NCBI GenBank assembly: GCA_902459845.2
Contig: CABPSV020000048.1
Location: forward strand, 1 to 39,166
DNA: 39,166 nucleotides
Direction of reading: 5' to 3'
Source: Hepatocystis sp. ex Piliocolobus tephrosceles
Lineage: Eukaryota; Apicomplexa; Aconoidasida; Haemosporida; Plasmodiidae
The notes under the pieces are model-generated. The model worked only from the letters and a program-made list of their open reading frames with translations. It was not told the DNA's origin and ran no database searches. Of the stretch, positions 39,111 to 39,166 are shown in pieces (the first letter of the stretch is position 1; the number at the start of each line of letters is the position of its first letter). The position numbers and the translations under genes are program-made.

Positions 39111-39166
39111 AAGTAACTCAATGTAATTAAAAAGCAAATAGTTTTATACATGTGATAATAAAAAAA

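Overview
This is nuclear DNA from a malaria parasite or a close haemosporidian relative (Plasmodium type). The evidence is extreme AT richness by eye, long A/T homopolymers and (AT)n tracts between genes, long coding exons full of low-complexity inserts, short AT-rich GT...AG introns, and the gene order. That order is ornithine aminotransferase, a COG8-like gene, a giant FG-repeat gene, a ZIP zinc transporter and a citrate-synthase-like gene. From memory it matches the P. falciparum chromosome 6 neighbourhood around the PF3D7_0608800-0609200 loci. The window is probably not P. falciparum: long Asn runs are almost absent, while a pure Gln run and a tandem aminotransferase duplication are present.

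Layout. Positions 1-4620 hold two tandem, same-strand ornithine aminotransferase (OAT) genes (395-1681 and 2972-4258), each with duplicated 5' leader and 3' flank. 5472-8482 is a two-exon gene that I read as COG8 (Dor1 family), a Golgi tethering subunit. After 2.4 kb of intergenic DNA with two minisatellites comes one uninterrupted 18.6-kb coding exon (10941-29552). Its 6203-residue protein has alternating helical and low-complexity parts, a run of 81 Gln, an FG-repeat block and a Gly-Leu-Gly-Thr/Ser tandem array; it is most likely a giant nucleoporin. On the minus strand, 32917-30644 is a seven-exon ZIP-family metal transporter whose splice phases all join to 346 residues. 34408-36094 (+) is a two-exon citrate-synthase fold protein that has lost the catalytic residues. 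The last 3 kb contain repeats, homopolymers and a few short, unresolved candidate exons.

There is no operon logic; these are independent housekeeping-type genes. The points most worth a second look are: (1) a tandem OAT pair in which both copies have Cys where OATs have the ornithine-contacting Tyr55, and copy 2 has also lost the active-site Glu235; (2) the giant FG/polyQ/GLGT nucleoporin-like protein; (3) the citrate-synthase pseudoenzyme; (4) intergenic minisatellites that repeatedly show a 16-bp period, plus a 10-bp-phased A-tract array. No tRNA, rRNA, mobile element or CRISPR array was seen.
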